DNA of 64,000 bases from Adiantum capillus-veneris (GCA_014529385.2 CM043952.1:62330119-62394118); one strand, 5' to 3'; shown: positions 37,884 through 49,813, counted from the first letter of the stretch. Numbers and translations: made by a program. Notes: a model not told the origin generated them from the letters alone.

Positions 37884-39581
37884 GTGACCGTCCCGGGTGG
37901 TAAACCTGCAAGTTGGCACAAAGTACAAGCTCCAACCCCTATCAAACCAACTTTAGAGAAACAAGTAGACACAAAGGAGAGACTCACAACTGCCTCTGAG
38001 TCTAGGAGAGAACCTATCATAGTGCCAAATACAACAGGTGAGACAATTGATGGTTTCCAGCGTAAAACATTGGTAGAAATGGGTAAGGATTGTAACGGTC
38101 TAGATGACCTGTGGAAGCAAATCCGTGATGCCAACGAAGCTAACAGAGTGAGTTACCAAATGAATAGCACGAGAAAAGAGAAAAATGAGATCTTACTTTC
38201 CATTGAAGAATTTGAGGCAAGATCACAAATGAACTTTGAGATGCATTCACAAGGGGGAGACCATTCACAAGGGGGAGACCAGGGATCAATTAGTTCGGGG
38301 CACAACCAACCAAACTCCCTAAAAACTCTACCCTCTTACCTAGGGGAGTATGAAGCCAAGTCTGAGGTGAGAGCAATCCCATCTCAAAGACTTTCTTCTA
38401 ACAGAGTGATGGATTCACAAGGGTTGATTGAGTTATTGTCCACCCCTGTGGCATGCACAATCACTTTAGCCGAACTCCTAAGGCTACGGCCAAACATGTG
38501 GACCACCGTAGGCAAATGTTTAGAAAAATTTGGAGTAAAAGACCCCACCTTGAAGCTTCAAGAAGGGATCAGAAAATTGAACAAGCCTCAACTCAACACT
38601 AGGCCAGTACCTTTAAACAAGGTTGGAGAATATTGCAAAGGAGAAGATGGAAATACCACACTACCAGTAGAATTCCAAGGAGTAGTTTCCAAAGCTATTC
38701 TTGACAGTGGAGCAAGAGTGGCTATCGCCACCAAGGAAATCTGGAAAAAATGGGAAAAACCGGCTTTGAGAGCTACCAGAATGAAATTACAACTGGCAGA
38801 TGGGTTCATGGAAAAGCCTCTAGGACTTCTAGAAAAAGTAATTGTCACCTCGTGCGGAATTGAGTAGGAGCATACATTTGCAATAGTCGATTTCGACAAA
38901 AAGAACAATTACGAGATCATCTTGGGAAGACCATTCATGAGACAATTAAAGATGGTCCAGGATTGGGGTTATGACCACATATACCTCAGACATGGAGAGA
39001 TTACAACCAAAATACACCTAAAAGACCATAGTTACAAAGATGTGAACCAGACACCAGTGGAAGAGTTTGATTCAGCTACATTGGCAGGATCCGAACTCCT
39101 AGCATGGTTAGGGAAAAAAAAAGAGCTATGGATGTGCGGAGTTTCACATTGTGGGAGCTTAAAAAGAGAGGAATGCGTCTTAGAAAGAGCTATTGAGGAC
39201 AAGGATTACATTTCAGAACCTTTTCCTGAAGATGCCTTAGAACCTCTGGAATGGGAACACATACTAGCAACATTGGATGTCTATACCATTACAGATAGCC
39301 TAACGACAAAATTTTGCAATAAGGACGGCTATGATGTGCTACCCTATTACATGGTAAGCCTTATATCAGCAAAATATGAGAATGTAGAACCACCAGAACA
39401 AGAAGAGTTTTATAACTTCTATGAGTATCTGGAGGTAGATAACGATGCAGATAATGAGTGTTCAGACAGCTCAAGCGAGCGTGGGGAGGAAACAGCGAAT
39501 ATCAAGTTTTATGATTTTGTCAATCTCAGCACCCTAGACACCAGGAACGCTATAGAAAAAAAAGAGCAGAAAAAAAATTAG
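37884..39581 (+). pseudogene. Ty3 aspartic protease region
   Basis: Active site AILDSGARVAIATKEIW at about 38,694-38,744 and the second block IILGRPFMRQLKMVQDWGYD at about 38,917-38,976, separated by a TAG at about 38,865. The downstream acidic stretch (EPPEQEEFYNFYEYLEVDND) leads towards RT. The DSG triad is intact but the domain is broken by a stop. Confidence 0.82.
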
Positions 39582-39588
39582 AGAGAAC

Positions 39589-41700
39589 TTGATGCCCAAG
39601 ATAAAAGATAAAACTCACTATCTAATGCTTGTCAAAGCGGAGGATTGTGTAAAAGACCAAATATCAGGAAGATTCTCAAAAGTTCGAAGGGAAGGAACGC
39701 AAGAGGAAATAAAACAAGTACGGAAGACTAAAACAGAAACAAAATCAAAAAAATCTCAACAATCAAAACAGGAAAAAACAAAAGACCCAGGGTGGACCAA
39801 AATGGAGCGTAAAAAGAAATACCAAGAACTAAAACGGCCGTTACAAGAAGTATGGACTACTGAGGGAGAAAGTGATGGTAAGGAGGAGTCAGAAAAAGAA
39901 AACATGAATGTACCATCCCACTATCGAAAATTCACCATCCAGAACAGAAAAATCATAATGACATCACCAGCCAGGGAAAGAATAAACGAGGAATCTTACG
40001 ATGGGCCGGAAAATGCAAAACGGATAGACCTCGCTGCACCAGGTGAAAAGCCTCAGCCGGTCTATATCGCAACTGATTTAGAGCCTGAAGAAGAAGAACT
40101 GCTAACACAACTTCTCAAGAAGTATAAAGATGTGTTTGCATGGTCCTACAAAGACCTCAAAGGAGTTGATCCATCAATATGCCAACATACAATTCCGTTG
40201 AAATCAGACGCCAAACCTAGCAATCAGCGTCCTTATACATATAATGACACATTTGCTATAAACGAATCAAAGAGGAGATTGACAAGCTTATGGATGTTGA
40301 ATTCATGTATGAAATTGAGCATACAGATTGGGTGTCACCCATTGTGGTTGTCCCCAAAAAGAATGGAAAGCTGCGTGTGTGTGAACCTCAAAAAAGTAAA
40401 CGTAGCCACAATAAGGGATAATTATCCCTTGCCGATCACAGAACATGTACTTGAGAGGGTGGCTGGGAAACAGGCTTATTCCTTTCTAGATGGGTTTTCA
40501 GGGTATAACCAACTGGCAATTGCAGTAGAGGATCAACACAAAACAACGTTTGCCACAGAATGGGGAATATATGTGTATAGAGTTATGCCTATTGGCTTAA
40601 CCAATTCCCCAGGTACCTTTCAAAGGTTAATGACTCATGCGTTCAAAGAATACCTGAGAATATTCTTAGACATATATATGGATGATCTCTATGTACACTC
40701 TCTTCTACGAGAAGAACATATCGACCATTTACAAAAGGTATTTGAGAAATGCAGAACATATAGAATCTGTCTTAACCCGGAAAAGTGAATTTTTATGGTT
40801 AGGCAAGGCCGCATCTTAGGACATATTGTCTCAAGAAATGGCAGAACCACTGACCTATAAAAAATTAGAGTCATAGTAGACTTACCCAGGCCTACGAATG
40901 CCAAACAAGTACAATCCTTCATGGGACACTGCGGATATTATCGAAGATTCATATATATATATATGTATGCAGTCATTGCACAACCTCTGTATCGCTTATT
41001 AGTCAGTTTTGACTGGACTGAGGAGTGTGAAACTTCATTGCAAAAGCTTAAGGAAAACCTTGTATCAGCACCTGTACTTAAAGCACCAGATTGGGAAAAG
41101 ATATTCCATGTTCACATTGATGCATCTGCATATGCAATTGGGAGTATTCTGGCTCAACCTGGAGACGGAACAATGGATTTCCTAGTTTGTTATGCGAGAC
41201 GGCAGCTAAATAGTGCAGAAAAGAGCTACACAACCACTGAAAGAGAAGGATTAGGAATGATTTATGCTGTAAAGAAATTTCGACATTATTTGCTCGCAAA
41301 TAAATTTGTGTTTTTCACAGATTATCAAGCTCTTTTATATCTAGTAAATAAACCATGCAATATTGGGAGAATTATACGTTGGTTTATTATATTGCTAGAG
41401 TTTGATTTCACAGTGGTGGTCAAAAAGGGTAAAAATCATCTACGGGCGGATCATCTTTCAAGGCTGCAAAACGGGGAAGCTCCTGAAGGAGTAGATGATG
41501 ACATACCTGATGCTTATCTTTTCAATATGGAAATGATATCCAAATGGTCTCAGGAAATTGTTAGCTTTCTTTCCTTTGGAGGTAAATTTGATAACAAGGA
41601 AGACAGATCCAAACAACAAACAATTCGACAAACAAAAAACTTCCATTTGATTGCAGGACGACTGTATCATCTAGGCTTGGACCAACTTCTACGATTATGT
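39589..41700 (+). pseudogene. Ty3 reverse transcriptase and RNase H (compensated frameshifts)
   Basis: RT starts around 40.06 kb. Between about 40,262 and 40,386 the conserved block WVSPIVVVPKKNGKLRVCV lies in a different frame from the sequence on both sides, so two compensating indels are present. Then SFLDGFSGYNQLAIAVEDQH and the catalytic YMDDLYVHS (about 40,677-40,703), intact. Stops occur at 40,786 and about 40,858. RNase H: HVHIDASAYAIGSILAQPGD, YTTTEREGLGM, FFTDYQALLYLV. The tether ends HLRADHLSRLQNGEAP. Confidence 0.88.
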
Positions 41701-43250
41701 ATAAATCCTGAGGAACTCGAGTGTTATCTTGAAGAAGCACACGTCCAGGATTGTGCATTTCATTGTTCAACAATGAAAACACACCAAAGACTGAAACAAT
41801 TAGGGGTTTATTGGCCAACTATGTATGCTGACACACATGCTTATGTTAACAATTGTACTATATGTAGTGCCAAACGACCGGTGGACCACACGACATTGTT
41901 TCAGGTAAACATTGCACCTGCATGGAGTCAATATATCATTGATTTCTTAACAACAAGGACATTTCCTGAAAACATAAAAAAAGTGCGGAAAAGGGCTATA
42001 GAGCTGGAGGCTCGTGACTTTAATTTAATTGGGAATCAACTCTATAAGCAAGGAAAGGACAATCAACTTAGAATCTGTGCAAGTGAAAGCGAATACCTGT
42101 TGATTCTAGAACACGCACATGGAGGAATAAGTGGAGGCCATTTTTCAGGCACGATAAAACGACAAAAATTGTCTTAATCGCAGGAATATGGTGGCCTACA
42201 TTGCATGTGGATGCTGAGGAGTTTGTAAAGCGTTGTGACGCATGTCAGCGCACCAAGGTGCCGATAAAGAGAGATGAGATGCTAGTACGACCAATGATGG
42301 GAGCAAGGGCATTTGAAAAATGGGGCATTGATTTTGTGGGGCCTATGTCACCCCCCTGCATATCGCACCCATACCCAATATATCATTTTGGCTACGGACT
42401 ATCTCACAAAATGGACGGAAGCCAAGGCAACACAGAAAGGAGACACAAGAACCACAACACAATTTTTGTATGAGAATGTGTTTATACAATACAGATTACC
42501 AATAGAAATTGTCAGTGAGATCGAGGAACACATTTTCTTAATGAAGTCATTGAATATCTGCTAGAGGAATTCATGGTCATACATAGAAAATCTGCTCCAT
42601 ATCATCCACAGGCAAATGGACAAGCTGAGGCCACAAATAAAACACTATGCATTGTTCTGACTAAAATTGTATCAGAGTCAAGGATAGACTAGGATCAGCA
42701 GTCACACTCAACACTATGGACATACAGGGTAGCTTACAAAACATTAGGCAAAATTTGGACTCACAAAGGGGCCCTTTAAGGAGTTTGACTTTACCTCTCT
42801 CTACCAAAACAGCGCATGGATAAATTTTTGCAAACAAAATCCAAAGTTGGCAGAGGTTTGACAGTTAGAATGTCCTCTTCAAGCTCTATCTACTGATATA
42901 TAGCACGCCATGAGATTCCTCATATTTTAGAAGACTCTTTTTTTTATTCACTACAGAGTTGTCACATCATAGGTGAATCAAAAAAAGAATCTTCTAAAAT
43001 ATGAGGAATCTCATGGCGTGCTATATATCAGTAGATAGAGCTTGAAGAGGACATTCTAACTGTCAAACCTCCACCAACTTTAAAGTTAGTTTGCAAAAAT
43101 TTATCCATGCGCCCGTTTTGGTAGAGAGAGGTAAAGTCAAACTCCTTAAAGGGCCCCTTTGTGAGTCCAAATTTTTCACAGTGCATCAATCGGAACGACA
43201 CCGTACAACATGGTGTTTGGTCTAAACGCTATATTACCCATATAGTTTTT
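41700..43250 (+). pseudogene. Ty3 integrase with two successive H2C2 zinc-binding modules
   Basis: A first module has AHVQDCAFHC ... NNCTIC (about 41,738-41,860). A second has HAHGGISGGHF ... RCDACQ (about 42,112-42,250), each preceded by an RLYHLG/QLYKQG-like strand. The core then reads WGIDFVGPMSPP (first Asp), EIVSEIEEHIF where the second catalytic Asp should be, and YHPQANGQAEATN (Glu). The foldback element at 42,750 splits the tail, which resumes as IGTTPYNMVFGLNA after 43,180. Clearly inactive. Confidence 0.8.
42750..43175. mobile_element. 426 bp foldback (MITE-like) element, almost perfect hairpin
   Basis: The left arm 42,750-42,950 is the reverse complement of 42,974-43,175 with few mismatches and small indels, around a loop of about 23 nt. 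Termini read AAAATTTGGACTCACAAAGG inwards on both sides. It interrupts integrase coding sequence. No clean target duplication is seen. It has no coding capacity and would make a long double-stranded RNA stem. Confidence 0.92.
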
Positions 43251-43254
43251 AGTT

Positions 43255-43352
43255 ATGTGCACGTATGTCACACGTGTCAATGCAAGGAACTTGCCGATAC
43301 ACTGCGTGCGAGCCATAAATGGCTCCAAGCACACAACAAGCCTAAACTAGTA
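43255..43352. repeat. 97 bp segment shared with 13,735-13,830
   Basis: The tract GTGTCAATGCAAGGAACTTG ... GGCTCCAAGCACACAACAAG is the same at both places with about nine differences. Both copies lie in the same orientation and abut retrotransposon breakpoints. Confidence 0.88.
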
Positions 43353-43850
43353 AGCTCAAAGATGACGATGGTGTGTCACTCACAGCTCTACGCTTGCTTC
43401 GTGGAGGATTCCTCGCCGCGAAGAAGAGGGAGACGCCGCTACGCCACGCTGAACCACCTCGCCGTCGTCGTGCCGTTGCAATGCTCGATCGCACTCTCTC
43501 TCTCTCTCTCACGCATACACACACACACAAGGAGATGAAGAAGAAGAAGATGGAGATGGACCAAGAGCACTCTTCAATTGCACAAATGAGAGAATGAGTG
43601 AATTTTAGGTTTAGTTGACTTTTATATGAGCTCGCCCTATTCACACTTGGGCACCCATGCTTAGCCAACTAATCCCTTGAATGTTCCAGTTAGAGTGCGC
43701 CTCTCATCGGTGATCACTTTTACCCTTTTCCTATTGGACCGACAAGCCCGGTACCTGACTCTACCAAGTAAATAATACAACGTCCATCGTAGGTGATAGG
43801 GTGTCCGTGAGCCGTGAGGGTTAACATGCCCCCCTTCCTGATGTAGATTC
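43353..43850. other. no gene recognised
   Basis: GC-richer stretch at 43.38-43.49 kb, a short (CT)n/(CA)n at about 43,495-43,530 and an (AAG)n-like run. No coding evidence on either strand. Confidence 0.5.
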
Positions 43851-43851
43851 C

Positions 43852-44079
43852 TGTTAGGACAAGGGTCCTGTACCCTAAGAACTAGGTTAGTCACGGACTA
43901 CGGCCAAGGGCCGGGCTAGGCAGTGTGGACAGGGGATCCTTCTAGGGCAAGGGGCTAGGAGCCCGTCTATATAAAGGGAGGTTGGGAGGAGGATCTCAAG
44001 GCCTAGTTCCCTAGTACTTACGAGGGAAGTAATGTCAGGACAAGGGTCCTGTACCCTAACAACTAGGTTATTCACGGAA
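43852..44079. repeat. 47 bp direct repeats flanking a TATA-like promoter (LTR or TRIM remnant)
   Basis: GGACAAGGGTCCTGTACCCT continues AACTAGGTTA at 43,856-43,898 and again at 44,038-44,079. Between them lies CTATATAAAGGGAGG at about 43,967, a good TATA box. It looks like a short LTR piece, but no partner is in the window. Confidence 0.6.
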
Positions 44080-45970
44080 GATTCCGTGATGTAGATTCCG
44101 TCGTGATGTAGATTCTGTCCTTGGAAGCTATTGAGTTGCAGCGCGTTCGTCGAAGTGGAAGAGCATTTAAGATGAATGTCCTGAGCCTTCTTCAGTCACT
44201 GCAAAATCAAACAACATTGGCACAGTAATTGCATTCTCATATACAATTAAAAAGCATATGCAGTTTTAGGCAAACAAATTGATTGGTAGCATAATTCTAA
44301 ACCATTTGTCAGCAAATAAACATTAAATTGCAATATATTCAAACGCATAAACAATTGTAAAGGTAAAAATTAAACAAGTCTAGGGTCGCTAATTTAACGA
44401 TCGAAAGGCACTAAAGATCGACTATTAATACCATGGATAAGCTTCTTTATTTTCTCTGGTTAATTAAGTTGTTTAATCGCGAGAGCCAAGTATTTCATGT
44501 TCGAGGACTGACTAGAGGCTATACCTAGAAGACCTTGTAGTTAAGCTACGATAAAAGGAATTTCTTATGAAATCATCGCCTGATTTATTTCCTTTTCTTT
44601 GACCCCCCAAAGTCTTTTCACAGTGATTCAATTTTAATGTGTGTGCTTAGTTTGTATGCCTTGGGTTTTTTGCTTTTCAAGGAAAAGTGCCCACACTGGG
44701 AACCTCTAGGGCTCTAATACCATAGGCGATACATGTGAGTGAAGTACCAAATCAAGCTGAGATTTCTCTTCCAATTTAAGATTTTACATTATGGCACTTT
44801 GATTTTTTGTTTGTTCGTTTTCAACATTTTAATTTTGTAACTTTGGGGGGTCATATGACACTGTTACACCTCCCAAGGCTCATCACACTAGTAAACTCTC
44901 TTTATAATACTTAAGCTAAAGGTCAATATGGACTAAGCCCACTAGAAAGCCCTAGTACATTTTACACAATGCTGCCTAAATCGGATTAAGAACCTAAGTA
45001 ACCATTGATTATTAGGAAGGCATTCCCCATGGTATTAAGAAAATATCTCTAACACCTAGCTTGGTCAAGCTAGCTTAGTCGGACTGCTTGATTTTTAAAC
45101 CTAGACAAGTGATTATGACAAAAAATTACATTGAATTCAATGTTTGGTACTAAGCAAATGCGTTGAATATTATGCTACCAATCACAATCAAAGCAGACAA
45201 ACATGGATGCAAAAAAGATAAGGGGTAATGCTAATGGACAAGAAACATCTGTTTGTGTTGATGGTCGCGCTTGATTTGAAGTGTGAACAAGATAAAGATT
45301 CCATGAAGGTCCAAATCCTAACAATAGCAACACGCTCCTGTACACACTAGAAAACACAAGGAATACCTCCAAGAGGCACATCAGTGGGAAAAGGTACCAA
45401 CACTTATTGAACACAACAAAAACAACATAAGGAACCCTAACCTAATTATTTGCACTCCCCTTAGTGAGTCAAGGGAATAGGATATTGTAGATATTGGGGG
45501 GAAACCCTAAGGCTAAACCCTATCCTCGTCGTCAAGATAAACAAAGTCATCATCCATGAGACCATATGTGCCATCCGTGTAGTCATGTAAATCTTCTTAT
45601 TCATCATAGGTACCCATGTTTACTAAGAAGGTCACTAGACGCCTATAGTCATCTTGGTCAAAAGGGTAGGCATGTGCAATGGGAGAAACGCTCTCTACTA
45701 AGTATGGGTCAGTCATGGTCAAGAGACATATCAGCCATTATAACTCCTCAAAATTTCTCTCACATGCTAGCGTACCTACAAAATCCCATTCACATGCAAG
45801 CACCGAAAAGACCATGTGAAACATTTGTGAAAAGTAACGAGGGTACCTCTCACCCAAGGCAGGAGTGGATGACTCTAGCGTACTAGCCATATCTGTACAC
45901 ACAAATAGATGATTGTTAGAGTGCAAATATTACAAGAGTCATGTTCTTGTGCATAATGTGGTTTTATGAT
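44080..45970. other. no gene recognised; may include the 3' LTR of the minus-strand Ty3
   Basis: No ORF with recognisable motifs over almost 1.9 kb. It lies directly downstream of the last ORF of the minus-strand Ty3, so part may be its 3' LTR, but no LTR partner or terminal motif could be confirmed. Confidence 0.4.
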
Positions 45971-45976
45971 TTTGTG

Positions 45977-47451
45977 TTATGGCTCTTTCTCTTTTACTTT
46001 TTTATCTTGTTTTTGTGAGTATAAGGCTTTATATATACATTCCCTAAGATTGGAGATTAAGAGGTCAGGGAGAAAGGTTGAGAGGGAAGCAAGTGAATGA
46101 TGGATGTCAGCAAACACTTCCCCCTTCCTTGGGTAGATCATACCTTTTGGAATGATGTCGTCACCTTTTGAAACCAATTGTTCCAAGTTGTCATGGGTGA
46201 AGACTTTAACCAATAGTTTTTGACCGCCGTATGCATTTCATCTAGTTGCAAAAGTGGTAAGGTACTCTCCCATGATTTTATTTGCAAAATTGTTGTAGGT
46301 GGTGAACTTACAACGGGAGGTGCAAACTCTTTCTTGCTTGTATGGATATGTACAATGGTAGGTGGAGGTTGTGTTGAAGCTTCTAATTCTGTATAGGAAC
46401 TACATGAAGAGCAAGAAGCTTCATTTGATTTTGTTGTTCCTGAGCTAGGGGGAACAAATCGTTCTTTCTTCGGTACCCAAACTAGCTCTGGAGCAGGTGT
46501 GTAGCATTTCGTGATTTTTTCCTTTCCGCGATCTTCAATTTGTTTTGGAGCCACAGAATTGAGCTCACATGGGCCTGGTGACAAGTAAGAGCACAATTTA
46601 CGTTTTGGCACCCAGATTTGATCATTTCCTTCATAGTAGCCTTGGGCTTCCAATAGTATTTTAGAAATCCAACACAACATTTCTTTACATTTCTTGGGAC
46701 GAATGGGACGTCTCTTACCAGGCTCCTGTCTTTTAGCACTGGCTATGGTCGCTAAAGAAGTTTTAGGGACCCACTTGTATGTTTTCTTTGTTATATTGGG
46801 ATGGGTCTTGTATGTCTCAAGCTTTATTTCAGCTACATCAGTTGAAGCTCTAGATAGTTGGGGTATGGGAACATATGGTTCAACCTCCTGGACATGCAAT
46901 GTTTTGGGTTTTATTTCCTTAAGAGGCAATATCTCAGGGACTATAGCTTGAGTGGCAGGGCTAAGAGTTGGTTTCTGTGTTGTGACACCCCCTGTCCCCC
47001 AATCAATAGTGCATTTGGTGGCTATCATCCACGTGCGTCCGAGGTTTACATTACCCTCCATATTTCCAACAGGCATGACCAAAAAGTCTTGAGCTACAAC
47101 CCCATTGTCATAACTGACAGAAGTGTGTCAGATTCCAAAAACCGTAGTTTTTTTCTTGTTGACACCCTTGACTTGGATAATACTCTCAGATAGAGGTGGC
47201 TTCTCTAACTGACACCACACCCCATATGATAGCAGATTATATTTAGCACCCGTGTCCAATAAGGCGTTATATAGCACTTTTCCATAGGTGATGTTTAGCT
47301 CAATAGGGTATCGTAGAGGTGTGTCAAAGTCTAACCAATCCTCGTCGATTTCAATGTGGAATGCATGTGTGACTCCAAGGTTAGCCTCTCGTTTTCGTCT
47401 TATGCGTTGTTGTCGCTCCTTAGCCTCAGCTTGAGCTTGTAACTTCTTCAA
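45977..47451 (-). pseudogene. 3' ORF with a second retropepsin-like domain
   Basis: Lies downstream of integrase, where some Ty3 elements carry env-like ORFs. Reads KKLQAQAEAKERQQRIRRKR, then ALLDTGAKYNLLSYGVW (aspartic-protease-like DTGA) and, past a TGA at about 47,126-47,128, NLGRTWMIATKCTIDWGTG at the position of the ILGRP block. After that comes a Pro/Ser/Lys-rich region with repeated (N)ITKKTYKWVPK, IWVPKRKLCSY and LVWVPKKERFVPP, i.e. a WVPK motif three times. The element also has a normal protease at 63.5-63.9 kb, so this is a separate, diverged copy. Function unknown. Confidence 0.75.
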
Positions 47452-47517
47452 TTCTATTTGTGCCTTGGCTGCCTTTTTTATATGGATGGCACATAGCTCC
47501 TCTTGGCTTAAAGGATC

Positions 47518-48555
47518 CTAGTATCTTTTAAATTTGCTCCTATTGAGTAATCCAATGGTTTCAACTCCATCAAGAGTCTCCACACGAATGGTTCCTTGTG
47601 GGGTGATCTCACATACTCTATATGGTCCTTTTCCCGCATATTTCAACTTTTTCTTTTTGTTATGCACTCCATACATAAGGACTTTATCACCAACATTGAT
47701 ATCTTTGTTCTTTAGATGACGGTCAAACCATTTCTTCCTCCTATCTTTCTCCACAAGTGCATTTTGCACAGCTAATTGCCTCTCTTCATCTAGCCTTTCA
47801 AGGATATATAATCGCTCAACTAAGGGGTTACCATCCCAACCTTCTTGAGAAGCTACTCGAAGACTAGGAACAACAAACTCCCATGGCATAACCGCTTCTT
47901 GGCCATACACCATCTTGAATGGTGTGCAATTAATGGCAACTTTGTACGCAGTACGATAAGCCCATAGAGCTGATGTAAGCTTTAGATCCCAATCTGTGCG
48001 ATGAGCTTCCACCATTTTGGTTAAGATAGAGATTAAGGTCTTATTGGTGCTCTCAGCTTTGCCATTTGCTTGTGGATAATAAGGTGTGGACTTATGGTGA
48101 GCTATCATAAAGTTGGTAGTGAGTTCTTTTATTACTCCATTTATAAAATGAGTACCATTGTCACTCACAATCTCAAAGGGACAACCAAATCTTGTAATAA
48201 TGTTTTCAAAGAGAAACTTGGCAGTTGACCTCGCATCTGCCTTACGTATCGCCCTGGCTTCCGCCCACTTTGTAACATAGTCAGTGGCAACGATAATATA
48301 TCGAGATTGAGTGCTACAAGTTGCCGGACTAATTGGGCCTACAAAGTCCAAACCCCATTTTTCAAATGGTTGAGTCACTTTAATAGGATGTAAGGGCATC
48401 CTATTCTTTCGTTGTGTGATCTTGTAACGCTGGCATTCATCACATCCTTTTGCAAAAAGTGATGCATCCTTGAATAAGGTAGGGCACCAATAGCCTGATT
48501 GCAACACCTTTTTAGCTGTTAGTTCCCCTGAGAAATGTCCGCCGGCTATACCCAT
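47518..48555 (-). CDS. Ty3 integrase (intact)
   Basis: An uninterrupted 345-codon frame. The H2C2 zinc domain is GIAGGHF (second His) ... GCDECQ. The catalytic core has WGLDFVGP (Asp), IVSDNGTHF (Asp) and YYPQANGKAESTN (Glu), the full DDE set. The C-terminal domain has KNKDINVGDKVLMY and GKGPYRVCEITPQG. No chromodomain follows. The first His of the zinc domain lies just upstream, in the TWV-terminated frame, so a small frameshift separates it from RNase H. Confidence 0.92.
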   Translation of the reverse strand: MGIAGGHFSGELTAKKVLQSGYWCPTLFKDASLFAKGCDECQRYKITQRKNRMPLHPIKVTQPFEKWGLDFVGPISPATCSTQSRYIIVATDYVTKWAEARAIRKADARSTAKFLFENIITRFGCPFEIVSDNGTHFINGVIKELTTNFMIAHHKSTPYYPQANGKAESTNKTLISILTKMVEAHRTDWDLKLTSALWAYRTAYKVAINCTPFKMVYGQEAVMPWEFVVPSLRVASQEGWDGNPLVERLYILERLDEERQLAVQNALVEKDRRKKWFDRHLKNKDINVGDKVLMYGVHNKKKKLKYAGKGPYRVCEITPQGTIRVETLDGVETIGLLNRSKFKRY

Positions 48556-49784
48556 GTGGGCTTCTTGCAGTATGTATAAATACTCATCCTCATGAGCACA
48601 ACGTCTAAGAATATCATCCTCCCTAGCCTATAGAGAGTTCCTGCAATGAGAGAGTAAGGTTCACATTCTTTTAACAGTTTTTGAGCTATGTCTTTACGAA
48701 GCTCTTTGGGGGGAAAACCATTAACTAGAAAGTTCACAATCTTCTCACTCCATTCAGGTATGGTTTTGACTAAGAATAGAGAAGTATCGGCCAACTCATC
48801 ATCGACTCCAGTAGGGGCTTCACCATTGGGTATGCGAGACAAATGATCCGCCATGACATGTCTTTTACCAAGTCTCACCACAATGGTAAAATCAAACTCA
48901 AGGAGAATTAACAACCATCGTGTAATTCTTCCCGTGGAACAAGGTTTATTTACTAGATACAACGCTTGCTGATCAACATAGAACACAAACTTGTTGGCCA
49001 GAAGGTAGTAACGAAATTTCTTCACTGCATCAATCATACCTAAACCTTCTCGCTATGTAGTGGTGTAGTTTCTCTCAACATCATTCAACTGACGACTTGC
49101 AAAGCTAATGGGGTAGTCCAGTTTATGTTCTCCTGGTTGAGCTAGAACACACCCAATAGCAAAGTTCGATGCATCGATATGCACATGAAAAATTACATTC
49201 CAATCGGGCACTCGTAGAATAGGAGCACTAGTCAAGGTCTTTTTCAATGACTCATAAGCATGTTCACACTCCGCAGTCCATTGGAACTCAATAAAAAGCT
49301 TGTACAAAGGACGAGCTATCTCGGCAAAGTTTAAAATAAACCGTCGGTAATAACCAACATGGCCCATGAACCTTTGAACTCCTTTATAGTTTGTAGGTGG
49401 TGGCAATTCAGAAATGGCTTTAATTTTTCCCTCATCTGTGGAAATCCCATTTTATGCCCTAAAATGACTCCATGTTTAACCCAGAATTGGCATTTGAAAG
49501 GGTTTAAGGAGATGCGATACAATCTACACTTCTCAAACACTTTTCGTAAGCATGATAGATGTTCTTTCCAAGAAAATAAACACAAAGGTCATCTAAAAAA
49601 GCTTCACAAAACTCCCTCAAATATTCTCTAAAAGCAGTGTTTATTAATCTTTGAAAGGTAGCCGGGGCATTGGTTAAGCCAAAATCCATAACACGAAATG
49701 CGAACACTCCAAATTCGATTATAAAGGTTGTTTTAGCTTGGTCCTCCAGTGCAATTGTGATTTGATTGTAGCCAGAATACCCAT
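48546..49784 (-). pseudogene. Ty3 RT palm/thumb and RNase H (frameshifted)
   Basis: Begins YSGYNQITIALEDQAKTTF at the edge of the DNA element and has the RT catalytic box FLDDLCVYF (about 49,600). A frameshift near 49,580 moves to FEKCRLYRISLNPFKCQFWV. Then FMGHVGYYRRFILNFAEIAR and RNase H with HVHIDASNFAIGCVLAQPGE, NYTTT, a TAG at 49,053, REGLGMIDAVKKF and FVFYVDQQALYLV. The tether is HVMADHLSRIPNGEAP. Confidence 0.9.
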
Positions 49785-49787
49785 GGC

Positions 49788-49813
49788 TGAAAGCAAAGGA
49801 TGGTGGTACAAAA
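49788..49813 (+). repeat. left terminal inverted repeat of element 2
   Basis: TGAAAGCAAAGGATGGTGG, then TACAAAA. Twenty-five of 26 positions match the reverse complement of 61,823-61,848 (A/G at position 10). Confidence 0.92.

Larger units (their letters stand above)
31669..43250 (+). mobile_element. large Ty3/gypsy element, decayed, 3' LTR not found
   Basis: 5' LTR (31,669-32,597), TGGCGCC primer-binding site, long leader, gag, protease, RT, RNase H and integrase. It is inserted in the protease of the plus-strand copia. The integrase is interrupted by a foldback element and coding similarity fades at about 43,250. No chromodomain and no 3' LTR were seen. The primer-binding site type is that of Tat/Athila-like elements. 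Confidence 0.85.
45977..49784 (-). mobile_element. minus-strand Ty3/gypsy element, 3' half (RT palm to 3' ORF)
   Basis: Continues the element whose 5' half is at 61,851-64,000. Order on the minus strand: RT (from SGYNQ), RNase H, intact integrase, then an additional 3' ORF with a retropepsin-like domain. It is split by the 12.1 kb DNA element 2. Confidence 0.9.

Noticed and set aside
43373..43668. Arg-rich ORFs in the GC-rich stretch
   Set aside because: Both strands open over about 220 bp; no domain, start context or neighbour support.
43852..44079. tRNA or rRNA gene in the GGGTCC/CCCTAA-rich segment
   Set aside because: No cloverleaf or rRNA signature; the TATA box with flanking direct repeats fits an LTR remnant better.
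49779..49784. Longer 8-9 bp target duplication for element 2
   Set aside because: Only CCCAT matches exactly on both sides; extending it needs a mismatch or an extra C, so a longer duplication is not supported.
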